NCBI GenBank assembly: GCA_900473795.1
Contig: UCMT01000028.1
Coordinates: 42,903 to 106,902 of the forward strand
Source of the DNA: Hyphomicrobiales bacterium
GTDB taxonomy: Bacteria; Pseudomonadota; Alphaproteobacteria; Rhizobiales; Rhizobiaceae
Direction: 5' to 3'
Length of the DNA stretch: 64,000 bases
Numbering within the stretch: the stretch's first letter is position 1; each line of letters starts with the position of its first letter. The position numbers were made by a program, and so were the translations under genes. This document shows positions 53,323 through 61,389 of this stretch, piece by piece. The notes beneath the pieces are model-generated. The model was not told the DNA's origin, did no database searches, and saw only the letters and a program-made list of their open reading frames with translations.

Positions 53323-54798
53323 ATGACCCAGTCCGCCGGCTGCATCCGCTTCATTCTGAACGACCGGGACATCGCGCTGACGTCAGTGTCGCCAACCGGG
53401 ACGCTGCTCGACTTCCTGCGCCTGGAGCGGCGATTGACAGGAACCAAGGAAGGTTGCGCCGAGGGCGATTGCGGTGCCTGCACCGTCCTCGTCGGTCGTC
53501 TCGCGGGCGACGATCTGGTCTATGAAAGCGTCAACGCGTGCATCCGTTTCACCGGATCGCTCAATGCGACCCATATCGTCACCGTCGAGCATCTGGCCGC
53601 AAAGGATGGAACACTGCACCCGGTGCAGCAGGCCATGGTCGACTATCACGGCTCGCAGTGCGGCTTCTGCACGCCCGGCTTCGTCATGTCGCTCTATGGG
53701 CTCTGGTTGTCGAAAGACAATCCAAGCCGCGCCGAGATCGAAAAGACGCTGCAAGGCAATCTCTGTCGATGCACGGGCTACGAGCCGATCGTCAAGGCCG
53801 CCGAGGCTGTCGGCACGATAAGGCCCGATTCTGTGTTCGACCCGCTGATGAGGGTGCGGCAGGATATTGCGGCCCGCCTCAAGGCAATCCGCAGCGATGC
53901 GACGATCTCGATCGGCGATGACGCGGCCAGGCTCATCGTTCCTGGCTCGGCCTCGGCCTTGGCCGACATTCTCGACACCTATCCGCAGGCAACCGTGGTC
54001 GCCGGCTCCACCGATGTCGGCCTCTGGGTCACCAAGCAGATGCGCGAAATCAATCCGGTCATCTTCATCAACGGCATCGAGGAACTGCAGTCGATCGCGG
54101 AGACGAAAGAGGGCCTTACCATCGGCGCAGGCGTGACCTACTCCGCGGCTTTTGCCCGGATCGCGGCGCACTACCCCGCCTTCGGTCGCCTGCTTGACCG
54201 GCTCGGCGGCGAGCAGGTGCGCAATATGGGCACGATCGGCGGCAATGTCGCCAATGGCTCGCCGATCGGCGACAGCCCGCCGCCGCTGATCGCCCTCGGT
54301 GCCAGTGTGACGCTGCGGTCGAAAGGCGGACGGCGGACGATTCCACTCGAGAACTATTTCATCGACTACGGCAGGCAGGATCGCAAGCCCGGCGAATTCG
54401 TCGAAAGCGTCTTCGTCCCCAGCCTGCCCGATGGCGAGCTGTTCTCTGTCTACAAGATATCGAAACGCCGCGACGAGGACATTTCCGCCCTGTGCGGCGC
54501 CTTCCGCATCGGACTCGATGGCAATAACCGGGTGAAATCGGCACGGATCGCCTTCGGCGGCATGGCCGGAACACCAAAGCGGGCGACGCAGGTCGAAGCA
54601 GCGCTGATCGGGCAGCTTTGGAACGAAGAGACGATCAAGGCGGCGCAGCCAGCCTTTGAACAGGACTATCAGCCGCTGACCGACTGGCGGGCCACGGCAA
54701 CCTATCGCATGCTGACGGCGAAGAACCTGCTCATGCGGTTTTTCCTGGAAACGGCGGGCGAAAGGGCAGAGCTCGTTCGGTTCGAGGTAACGGCATGA
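53323..54798 (+). CDS. xdhA: Xanthine dehydrogenase small subunit (FeS/FAD)
   Basis: Oxidises hypoxanthine and xanthine to urate with XdhB. The 491-residue subunit has two N-terminal [2Fe-2S] domains: GCAEGDCGACTV (plant-type, near residue 45) and CGFCTPGF with NLCRCTGY (helical, near 110 and 145). The FAD-binding domain follows (about 190-360; VVAGSTDVGLWVTKQ, MGTIGGNVANGSPIGDS), then the CO-dehydrogenase flavoprotein C-terminal domain. The start ATG 53323 has AAGAGA upstream; the longer frame to 53185 is not supported. It is separated from xdhB by a repeat element. Confidence 0.95.
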   Translation: MTQSAGCIRFILNDRDIALTSVSPTGTLLDFLRLERRLTGTKEGCAEGDCGACTVLVGRLAGDDLVYESVNACIRFTGSLNATHIVTVEHLAAKDGTLHPVQQAMVDYHGSQCGFCTPGFVMSLYGLWLSKDNPSRAEIEKTLQGNLCRCTGYEPIVKAAEAVGTIRPDSVFDPLMRVRQDIAARLKAIRSDATISIGDDAARLIVPGSASALADILDTYPQATVVAGSTDVGLWVTKQMREINPVIFINGIEELQSIAETKEGLTIGAGVTYSAAFARIAAHYPAFGRLLDRLGGEQVRNMGTIGGNVANGSPIGDSPPPLIALGASVTLRSKGGRRTIPLENYFIDYGRQDRKPGEFVESVFVPSLPDGELFSVYKISKRRDEDISALCGAFRIGLDGNNRVKSARIAFGGMAGTPKRATQVEAALIGQLWNEETIKAAQPAFEQDYQPLTDWRATATYRMLTAKNLLMRFFLETAGERAELVRFEVTA

Positions 54799-54824
54799 GC
54801 GCTGGCAATCCGATGTTGGGACTG

Positions 54825-54937
54825 CCCCTCACCCAAGCCCTCTCCCGGCACGCGGGAAGAGGGGACGACGGAGAGCACCGCTTGTCCCTTCTCCCCGTTC
54901 CGACGGGGGGAAGGTGGCCGGCAGGCCGGATGAGGGG
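54825..54937. repeat. Palindromic repeat element between xdhA and xdhB
   Basis: A 113-bp element begins CCCCTCACCCAAGCC and ends GGCAGGCCGGATGAGGGG, giving inverted termini. It also has internal stems (CCCTCTCCC/GGGAAGAGGG and CCTTCTCCCCG/CGGGGGGAAGG). No coding function. It belongs to the family of short interspersed repeats seen across Rhizobiaceae genomes, and a related stretch (CTTCTTCTCCCCGGCGGGGAGAA) closes the window. Confidence 0.75.
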
Positions 54938-54967
54938 TTCGATACTCGCTGCACGGAAGGTAAATTG

Positions 54968-57316
54968 ATGGACAAATCCACCTTCGACGAGCGCAAGTCG
55001 ATCGCCGGCCCGATGCATTCGGCGCTGCGCCACGACAGTGCCCACAAGCATGTCTCCGGCACTGCAGACTATATCGACGACATACCGGAACCGGCCGGAA
55101 CGCTGCATGGCGCGCTTGGAATGACGGACCGGGCCCATGCCGAGATCATCGCAATGGACCTGTCGGAGGTCGAGGCCACTCCCGGCGTCGTCTGCGTGCT
55201 GACGGCCAAGGACATGCCGCATTCCAACGACATCAGCCCCAGCCATCTCGATGACGAGCCGGTGCTTGCCGACGGCCTCGTGCAGTTTCACGGCCAGCCG
55301 GCCTTTGCGGTGATCGCCGAGAGCCGCGACATCGCAAGGCGTGCAGCGCGCAAGGCGAAGATCACCTATCGCGACCTTCCGCATTTCACCGATATCACCG
55401 ATGCGCTCGAAAACGGCGCAGAGCTCGTTACCAAGCCGCTGACGTTGCAGCGAGGCGATGCCGAGGCGGAACTGGAACTCTCTCCTCGCCGCCTCGCCGG
55501 CCGCGTGCGCATCGGCGGCCAGGAGCATTTTTATCTCGAAAGCCACATCGCCTTAGCCATTCCCGGCGAGGACGACGAAATCACCGTCTGGTCCTCGACA
55601 CAGCATCCGAGCGAAGTACAGCACATGGTCGGCCATGTGCTCGGCGTTCCCTCAAATGCCGTGACGGTGCAGGTTCGGCGCATGGGCGGCGGCTTCGGCG
55701 GCAAGGAAACCCAGGGCAGCCAGTTCGCGGTGCTCGCAGCCGTCGCGGCCAAGAAACTCAACCGCGCCGTCAAATTCCGCCCCGACCGCGACGAGGACAT
55801 GATCGCGACCGGCAAGCGGCACGATTTCCTCGTCGACTACGAGGTGGGCTTCGACGATGAGGGCCACATTCATGCAGTGAAAGCGAACTATGCCGCCCGT
55901 TGCGGCTATTCCTCCGATCTCTCCGGCCCCGTCACCGACCGGGCTCTGTTCCACGTCGACAATTCCTATTTCTACCCGCATGTGAAGCTGACGTCGCAAC
56001 CCCTGAAAACCCACACCGTCTCCAACACCGCCTATCGTGGCTTCGGCGGCCCGCAGGGCATGATCGGTGGCGAGCGCATCATCGAGGAAATCGCCTATGC
56101 ACTGGGCAAGGATCCGCTCGACATCCGCAAGCTGAATTTCTACGGCGAGAAAGGGTCGGGCCGCGACCTCACGCCGTATCACCAGCAGGTGGACGACAAC
56201 ATCATTCACCGCATCGTCTCGGAACTGGAGACGAGCGCCGACTATCAGGCGCGCCGCAAGGCGATCATCGACTTCAACACGGCGAGCCGGGTGATCCGCA
56301 AGGGCATCGCGCTGACGCCCGTCAAGTTCGGCATCTCCTTCACCATGACCGCCTTCAACCAGGCTGGCGCGCTGGTGCATGTCTACCAGGACGGATCGAT
56401 CCACCTGAACCATGGCGGTACCGAGATGGGCCAGGGCCTCTATACCAAGGTGGCACAGGTTCTGGCCGACAGTTTCCAGATCGATATCGACCATGTGAAG
56501 ATTACGGCCACGACCACCGGCAAGGTGCCGAACACCTCGGCGACCGCCGCGTCGTCCGGCTCCGACCTCAACGGCATGGCGGCCTACGACGCAGCACGGC
56601 AAATCAAGGAACGGCTGGTCGATTTCGCCGCCGAACGCTGGCAGACGGAGCGGGAGAACGTCACCTTCGTGCCGAACCACGTGAAGATCGGCGAAGAACT
56701 GGTGCCCTTCCCGGACTTCATCAGCCAAGCCTATTTCGCCCGCATCCAGCTGTCCGCCGCCGGCTTCTACAAGACGCCGAAGATCCACTGGGATCGCAAC
56801 ACCGGCCGCGGCACGCCGTTCTACTACTTCGCCTATGGAGCCGCCGTCTCGGAAGTTTCCATCGACACACTGACCGGTGAATACATGGTCGACCGGGTCG
56901 ATGTGCTGCATGACGTCGGGAAATCGCTCAATCCCGCCATCGATATCGGTCAGGTGGAAGGCGGCTTCGTGCAGGGTATGGGCTGGCTGACGACCGAGGA
57001 ACTCTGGTGGGACGACAAGGGCCGACTCAGGACTCATGCTCCGTCGACCTACAAGATCCCGCTCGCCTCCGACCGGCCGAAGATTTTCAACGTCAAGCTC
57101 GCGGAATGGGCCGAAAATGCCGAAATGACCATCGGCCGTTCGAAGGCCGTCGGCGAGCCGCCCTTCATGCTGCCGATCTCGGTGCTGGAAGCGCTCTCCA
57201 TGGCCGTCGCCAGCGTCGCGGACTACCGTGAATGCCCGAGGCTCGACACGCCTGCAACGCCGGAACGCGTGCTGATGGCGGTGGAGCGCCTGCGGAAAGG
57301 CACAGCAAATACTTGA
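54968..57316 (+). CDS. xdhB: Xanthine dehydrogenase large subunit (molybdopterin)
   Basis: The catalytic subunit: binds the molybdenum cofactor and substrate. The 782-residue chain has ARRAARKAKITY in the N-terminal a/b hammerhead domain, the GGGFGGKETQ Moco signature near residue 240, substrate-pocket YRGFGGPQGM near 355, GGTEMGQGLYTKVAQ near 475, and the catalytic Glu in AVGEPPFML near the C-terminus. GGAAGG lies 8 bases before ATG 54968. It follows xdhA across a 169-bp gap containing a repeat element. The usual accessory gene xdhC is not next to it. Confidence 0.95.
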   Translation: MDKSTFDERKSIAGPMHSALRHDSAHKHVSGTADYIDDIPEPAGTLHGALGMTDRAHAEIIAMDLSEVEATPGVVCVLTAKDMPHSNDISPSHLDDEPVLADGLVQFHGQPAFAVIAESRDIARRAARKAKITYRDLPHFTDITDALENGAELVTKPLTLQRGDAEAELELSPRRLAGRVRIGGQEHFYLESHIALAIPGEDDEITVWSSTQHPSEVQHMVGHVLGVPSNAVTVQVRRMGGGFGGKETQGSQFAVLAAVAAKKLNRAVKFRPDRDEDMIATGKRHDFLVDYEVGFDDEGHIHAVKANYAARCGYSSDLSGPVTDRALFHVDNSYFYPHVKLTSQPLKTHTVSNTAYRGFGGPQGMIGGERIIEEIAYALGKDPLDIRKLNFYGEKGSGRDLTPYHQQVDDNIIHRIVSELETSADYQARRKAIIDFNTASRVIRKGIALTPVKFGISFTMTAFNQAGALVHVYQDGSIHLNHGGTEMGQGLYTKVAQVLADSFQIDIDHVKITATTTGKVPNTSATAASSGSDLNGMAAYDAARQIKERLVDFAAERWQTERENVTFVPNHVKIGEELVPFPDFISQAYFARIQLSAAGFYKTPKIHWDRNTGRGTPFYYFAYGAAVSEVSIDTLTGEYMVDRVDVLHDVGKSLNPAIDIGQVEGGFVQGMGWLTTEELWWDDKGRLRTHAPSTYKIPLASDRPKIFNVKLAEWAENAEMTIGRSKAVGEPPFMLPISVLEALSMAVASVADYRECPRLDTPATPERVLMAVERLRKGTANT

Positions 57317-57409
57317 AATAAACCGCCGATTGGCCGTCACCGGATATGAGCGTCGCCAGCTCCCAAAAGCACGGGATGCTTTCAGGTGACGGCGGGTTTC
57401 TATCCGGCC

Positions 57410-57994
57410 TCACCGTTGAGGGCTGACACTGCGGATTAGCGAATGCGCCGCTTCCCCTGCCGTTTCCATGTAGGACGGGTCGCGGTGCAAAAGAACGACG
57501 GCGAAGGAGCCGTCCAGCAGCAGGATTGTCTGACGGGCGAGCGTCCGTGCCTGTGGTTCAAGCCCCGCCACTTCGAACACCCCGCATAGCCAGTCTTCGA
57601 CCCGTCTCTTGTGCGCTACGCCGATCTTCATCGCCGGATGGCCAGGCATGTTGGCGAGTTCGGCGGAGGTTCGCAAAAACCCACATCCCTTCCACCGCGG
57701 ATGTCGGGCCGATCCGGCGAGATTGTAAAAGACGCCGCGCACCTTGTCGGCCACGTCGCCCTCCGTCTCCGAAAACCAGCGTTTGAATAAGGCCAGATTG
57801 GGATGATCGCGCATGTCGAGATAGGCGGCGATCAAATCGTCCTTGCTGGCGAAATGATAGTAGAGCGTGCGCTTGGTGACACCGGCCTTCTCGGCAACGG
57901 CATCGACACTGACGGCCCGGATCCCCTCGCTGTAGAACAGCTTGGCCGCAGCCGAAACAATGCGATCCCGTGTCGGGAGAGCGGAGGATGCCAT
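57410..57994 (-). CDS. TetR family transcriptional regulator
   Basis: A 194-residue repressor with the TetR N-terminal helix-turn-helix (RDRIVSAAAKLFYSEGIRAVSVDAVAEKAGVTKRTLYYHFASKDDLIAAYL) and an unassigned ligand-binding C-terminal domain. The start ATG 57994 is chosen because the motif needs it; the frame is open to 58252 and would overlap the divergent promoter. It is divergent from the alpha/beta hydrolase gene with only 84 bp between starts, and an inverted repeat lies in that gap. It most likely represses the hydrolase and perhaps itself. Confidence 0.88.
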   Translation of the reverse strand: MASSALPTRDRIVSAAAKLFYSEGIRAVSVDAVAEKAGVTKRTLYYHFASKDDLIAAYLDMRDHPNLALFKRWFSETEGDVADKVRGVFYNLAGSARHPRWKGCGFLRTSAELANMPGHPAMKIGVAHKRRVEDWLCGVFEVAGLEPQARTLARQTILLLDGSFAVVLLHRDPSYMETAGEAAHSLIRSVSPQR

Positions 57995-58001
57995 GCGCCT
58001 A

Positions 58002-58025
58002 TGTATACCGACCAGTGAATATACA
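58002..58025. promoter_or_regulatory. Putative TetR operator in the divergent promoter
   Basis: TGTATA (58002-58007), 12 bases, TATACA (58020-58025) form an inverted repeat in the 84-bp space between the TetR gene and the hydrolase gene, 7 bp from the TetR start. Confidence 0.5.
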
Positions 58026-58078
58026 CAAGTACATCCCTCACTTAGAGTTCCCCGATCGAAACCTCCGAGGAACGATCC

Positions 58079-59047
58079 ATGCGTGAAGCAGGCGGAAGGT
58101 CCGTAGATATCGTCTGCCAGGACGGCGTGATGCTTGGCGGACATCTGTGGTTGCGGACGGGCGGCGGCAATTGCGGTAAAATAGTCGTAAATCCTGCGAC
58201 CGGCGTACTTGCCCGCTATTATCACGCCTATGCGCAGTTTCTGGCGGATCACGGCTTTGTCGTCCTGACCTATGACTATCGCGGCATCGGGCAGTCACGG
58301 CCTGCGCACTTGCGCGGCTGCAACTATCGATGGGCGGATTGGGGCGAACAGGATTTTGCCGCGGCGCTTGGCTTTCTCGATGCGCATGCTCCGGACGGCC
58401 CGATGCTGGTGGTGGGCCACAGCATTGGCGGATTTCTTCCCGGCTTTGCCCGCAATGCGCCGCTGGTCCACCGTATGCTCACCGTCGGCGCCCAGTATGC
58501 TTACTGGCGCGACTATGCGGCCGCGCACCGCATGCGCCTGTTGATGAAATGGCATCTCGCCATGCCGATCCTGACTGCGATATGCGGATATTTTCCCGGC
58601 AGGAAGCTCGGCTGGCTGGAAGATCTTCCTGCGGGTGTGGCCAATGATTGGAGCTTTCGCCGGGCGCGGATGGAACTCAGCCATCCGCGCGATGCTCGGC
58701 AGGACATCTTGCGGCGCTTCGCAGCCGTGACAGCCGACGTCCTTGCCATCGGCGTTACGGATGATGAAGTCGGGACGGAGGCGGCCATACTTCGCGCGCT
58801 GCGATACTACAAAAACGCAAGGCCGGTCGAGGTGGCCTTATCCCCCGCTGACCTGGGATTGGAAAGGATTGGCCATTTCAGCCTCTTCCACAAACGGCAC
58901 GCTGCAGATTTCTGGCTGGACACCCTGCTTTGGCTTCGCGACGGTGTAAACCCCTGGCCGGTCAGACCTTTCGGCCGGCAAATGCAGAACGTCGAACACG
59001 AGATATTCAACAGCCGCTGCTACCTCCCATACAAGGGCCTCATGTGA
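58079..59047 (+). CDS. Alpha/beta hydrolase
   Basis: A 322-residue serine hydrolase of the alpha/beta fold. The oxyanion Tyr/Gly region (TYDYRGIGQSRP) is near residue 65 and the nucleophile elbow GHSIGG near 118. An Asp (ITDDEVG/GVTDDE) and a His (ERIGHFSLFH) near residue 265 complete a plausible triad. There is no signal peptide, so it is cytosolic. The substrate is unknown. It is divergent from a TetR gene and followed 50 bp later by a small monooxygenase-fold gene on the same strand. Confidence 0.82.
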   Translation: MREAGGRSVDIVCQDGVMLGGHLWLRTGGGNCGKIVVNPATGVLARYYHAYAQFLADHGFVVLTYDYRGIGQSRPAHLRGCNYRWADWGEQDFAAALGFLDAHAPDGPMLVVGHSIGGFLPGFARNAPLVHRMLTVGAQYAYWRDYAAAHRMRLLMKWHLAMPILTAICGYFPGRKLGWLEDLPAGVANDWSFRRARMELSHPRDARQDILRRFAAVTADVLAIGVTDDEVGTEAAILRALRYYKNARPVEVALSPADLGLERIGHFSLFHKRHAADFWLDTLLWLRDGVNPWPVRPFGRQMQNVEHEIFNSRCYLPYKGLM

Positions 59048-59097
59048 CGGCGGCACATCCGGAGCACTCAACTTTCCAATCCTTCGAGAGAAAAATC

Positions 59098-59391
59098 ATG
59101 CAGTATGTTCTCATCATCCATGAAGTTGCCAACTACCCCGCCTGGAAGGCAATCTTCGACGATGCCGCCAAGCTTCGCCGCGATGCCGGCGAAATCGCCT
59201 ATCAGGTCCTCAAGTTCGACCGTACCCCCAACCGAATCGTTCACTTCTCGCAGTGGCGCTCGCTCGACGCCGCGAGGGAGTTCTTCGAATCGGATAGGCT
59301 TGTCGAAATTCGTGCTTTGGCCGGCGTGACGGCGCCAGAATTCATCTATCTCGATGAGTTGGAACGTGGGGTGCTCGACACGTGCGGTTAA
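59098..59391 (+). CDS. Small ABM-like ferredoxin-fold protein
   Basis: A 97-residue single-domain protein. It has the dimeric alpha/beta-barrel pattern of antibiotic biosynthesis monooxygenase and related proteins (MQYVLIIHEVANYPAWKAIFDDA..., HFSQWRSLDAAREFFESDRL). Functions range from monooxygenase to heme-degrading or purely structural roles. GAGAGA lies 8 bp before ATG 59098. It follows the alpha/beta hydrolase gene by 50 bp and may be co-transcribed under the same TetR repressor. Confidence 0.72.
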   Translation: MQYVLIIHEVANYPAWKAIFDDAAKLRRDAGEIAYQVLKFDRTPNRIVHFSQWRSLDAAREFFESDRLVEIRALAGVTAPEFIYLDELERGVLDTCG

Positions 59392-59436
59392 AACGCGCCG
59401 CCAAGATATCACCGAAATCCTGGCAGCGATCGAGGC

Positions 59437-59640
59437 CTATCGCGTCAGATCGGAATCCTGGCGCGGGTCGCGTCCGTCCATGAAACCCATGTCCCGTTTC
59501 ATGTAATCCGACATGGCGCCGAGGACGAGTTTCGGGTAGCCGAGCCGAAGATGGTGAAGTGCTTTTGACAGCCGCTGACGCCAGCCGTCTACGTTACTAT
59601 GTGGAATTGATTCATATTTTTCAATTGCTTGGCAATCCAT
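59437..59640 (-). CDS. DUF1127-like small protein
   Basis: A 67-residue protein. Its middle, WRQRLSKALHHLRLGYPKLVLGAMSDYMKRDMGF, resembles the DUF1127 (YjiS-like) helix pair with an Arg-rich segment and an LSDHxLxDIG-type motif. DUF1127 proteins in alphaproteobacteria include regulators of RNA turnover and phosphate or carbon metabolism. It starts at ATG 59640, 99 bp from the divergent LysR gene. The DNA is AT-richer than its neighbours. Confidence 0.6.
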   Translation of the reverse strand: MDCQAIEKYESIPHSNVDGWRQRLSKALHHLRLGYPKLVLGAMSDYMKRDMGFMDGRDPRQDSDLTR

Positions 59641-59739
59641 GACGGCACCCGTGTCTTCGTGAATGTGATTGCAGCATGCGCGCAAACATGCTCAAATTCC
59701 AATCGAACAACTGTCTGCATGCATCAAGAGAACTTATCC

Positions 59740-60672
59740 ATGAAGATGTCGAAACAATTCCCCCTGAATGCACTTCGCGTCTTCGAGGCGGCAGCTCGGC
59801 TTGGCAGCTTCACCCGCGCAGGCGAGGAACTCGGCATGACGCAGACTGCCGTCAGCTACCAGATCAAGCTGATCGAGGAGAATGTCGGCGAACCGCTGTT
59901 TCTGCGAAGGCCGCGGCAGGTTCAATTGACGAAGACCGGCCAACTGCTGGCACCAAAAGTCGCTGAAGCCTTCGAGATACTGCGCGACGCCATGGCAGGC
60001 GCCAGGGAGGATGCGGAAACCTCCCTTCTCATCCACTCGACACCGACCTTCGCCTCGCAATGGCTGGCCCGCCATCTCGGCTCGTTCCAGCTCCGTCAGC
60101 CACACATCGCCGTGCGCCTGACGACCAGCGAAACCATCATCGATTTCCACCGCGAAACCGTCGACGTTGCGATCCGCTCGGGAAAGGGAGACTGGCCGGG
60201 CCTGACCGCCCATCCGTTGATGTGCATGGATTTCACGCCAATGATGAACCCCAAGCTTGCCGAAGACGTCGGCGGCATCCACACACCGCGCGACCTCTTG
60301 AAACTGCGGATCATCGATCCCGGCGATCCCTGGTGGATGCAGTGGTTTACGGCGGCAGGCGTTCACGATGCCGATCTTGCCAGCCGGCCGGCAAGCCGGC
60401 TCGGTGCGCAATCGTTCGAGGCGCGCGCAGCGATTGCCGGACAGGGCGTCGCGATCCTGACGCCGGAATTCTATCCCGACGACATTGCACTCGGGCGACT
60501 TTATCAGCCCTTCGAACTGCGCGGCAATGACGGCCACCAATATTGGCTCGTCTACCAGACGGCGCGGCGAAATTCCGCCAAAATCAGAAGCTTCCGCGAC
60601 TGGATACTCAGTGAATTCGCCCCCTCCGGAAATGCCGCTGATCCCAATACGGCTCACCAAACGGCGAATTAA
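59740..60672 (+). CDS. LysR family transcriptional regulator (GcvA-like)
   Basis: A 310-residue regulator. It has the N-terminal winged helix-turn-helix (FPLNALRVFEAAARLGSFTRAGEELGMTQTAVSYQIKLIEENVGEPLFLRR), of the GcvA type with the MTQ(T/G)AVS recognition helix, and a C-terminal LysR substrate-binding domain from about residue 90 that shows no obvious cofactor signature. The start ATG 59740 is 9 bp after AAGAGAA; ATG 59746 and upstream GTG/ATG codons are alternatives. It is divergent from the DUF1127-like gene, a common regulator-target arrangement, and may also affect the purine genes further downstream. Confidence 0.86.
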   Translation: MKMSKQFPLNALRVFEAAARLGSFTRAGEELGMTQTAVSYQIKLIEENVGEPLFLRRPRQVQLTKTGQLLAPKVAEAFEILRDAMAGAREDAETSLLIHSTPTFASQWLARHLGSFQLRQPHIAVRLTTSETIIDFHRETVDVAIRSGKGDWPGLTAHPLMCMDFTPMMNPKLAEDVGGIHTPRDLLKLRIIDPGDPWWMQWFTAAGVHDADLASRPASRLGAQSFEARAAIAGQGVAILTPEFYPDDIALGRLYQPFELRGNDGHQYWLVYQTARRNSAKIRSFRDWILSEFAPSGNAADPNTAHQTAN

Positions 60673-60776
60673 TCATGTCCCAAGGATTCCGTTCGAAATG
60701 CGTAAAACACGCATAGGGCGTACTTTCTTTTTCCCCACGCATCGATCAAAGGTGCGCGCGTTCAAGGGGATTATTC

Positions 60777-61310
60777 ATGCCGAAAATTTTTGCCGTCTGC
60801 CTTTTCACGATGCTTGCGCTTTCCTCATGCACCGGAGCAACCGTCGTCCACTTTGAAACCGACGCCTATGGAAGACTGACAGATGTGAAGCTTGGCACGT
60901 CCTCCGGAGACCATGCGCGCGACCGCGCCATAGCCAACGAAGCGCGGCGCCGGTTCAGCACGCTCGTTCCCAATCCTGAGCCTTACCGCGACTATTTTCT
61001 GACGGTCACCCCGCCTGAGAAATCGAAAGAGACGAACGCCAAAGATTACAGGGCAATGCAGAAAGAATTGAAAAAGGATGCCAACTTGCGGGAAAAAGTC
61101 TTGGAACTTTGCCGCAAGAAGCTCGGGAAACCTGACAGTATCGCGGAACTGGCGGTCTATACGCACACCCCGCGTTCGAAGGCGCTCGAAGTCGGTTGCC
61201 AGCGCCTGACCGCTGCCCTCGCGAACGGGCGCTTGTCGCATTCCACCTTCGAGAAGGGTCGCCAGGGCGTGACGACGAAAGAAATGATCGCAATTCTCGC
61301 AGGGCGCTAA
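60777..61310 (+). CDS. Uncharacterised lipoprotein
   Basis: A 177-residue protein with a lipoprotein signal: MPKIFAVCLFTMLALSSC, where LSSC matches the lipobox with Cys-18 as the lipidated residue. After a short linker the mature part has a VVHFETDAYGRLTDVKLG strand-rich segment and a charged helical middle (KDYRAMQKELKKDANLREKVLELCRKKLG) with two further cysteines. I recognise no domain. It lies between the LysR gene and puuD, on the same strand, with no clear link to purine metabolism. Confidence 0.75.
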   Translation: MPKIFAVCLFTMLALSSCTGATVVHFETDAYGRLTDVKLGTSSGDHARDRAIANEARRRFSTLVPNPEPYRDYFLTVTPPEKSKETNAKDYRAMQKELKKDANLREKVLELCRKKLGKPDSIAELAVYTHTPRSKALEVGCQRLTAALANGRLSHSTFEKGRQGVTTKEMIAILAGR

Positions 61311-61389
61311 AGACATCACGTTTGCCCCTTTCCCATGCCGTCGTTTTTTCGCACAGTAGCGAAGCGGGAGGCAAGAATGGGGAATCTGA

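Noticed and set aside
55652..57340. 562-codon minus-strand frame antisense to xdhB
   Set aside because: Opposite strand is xdhB with all catalytic motifs; the antisense frame has antisense-type composition.
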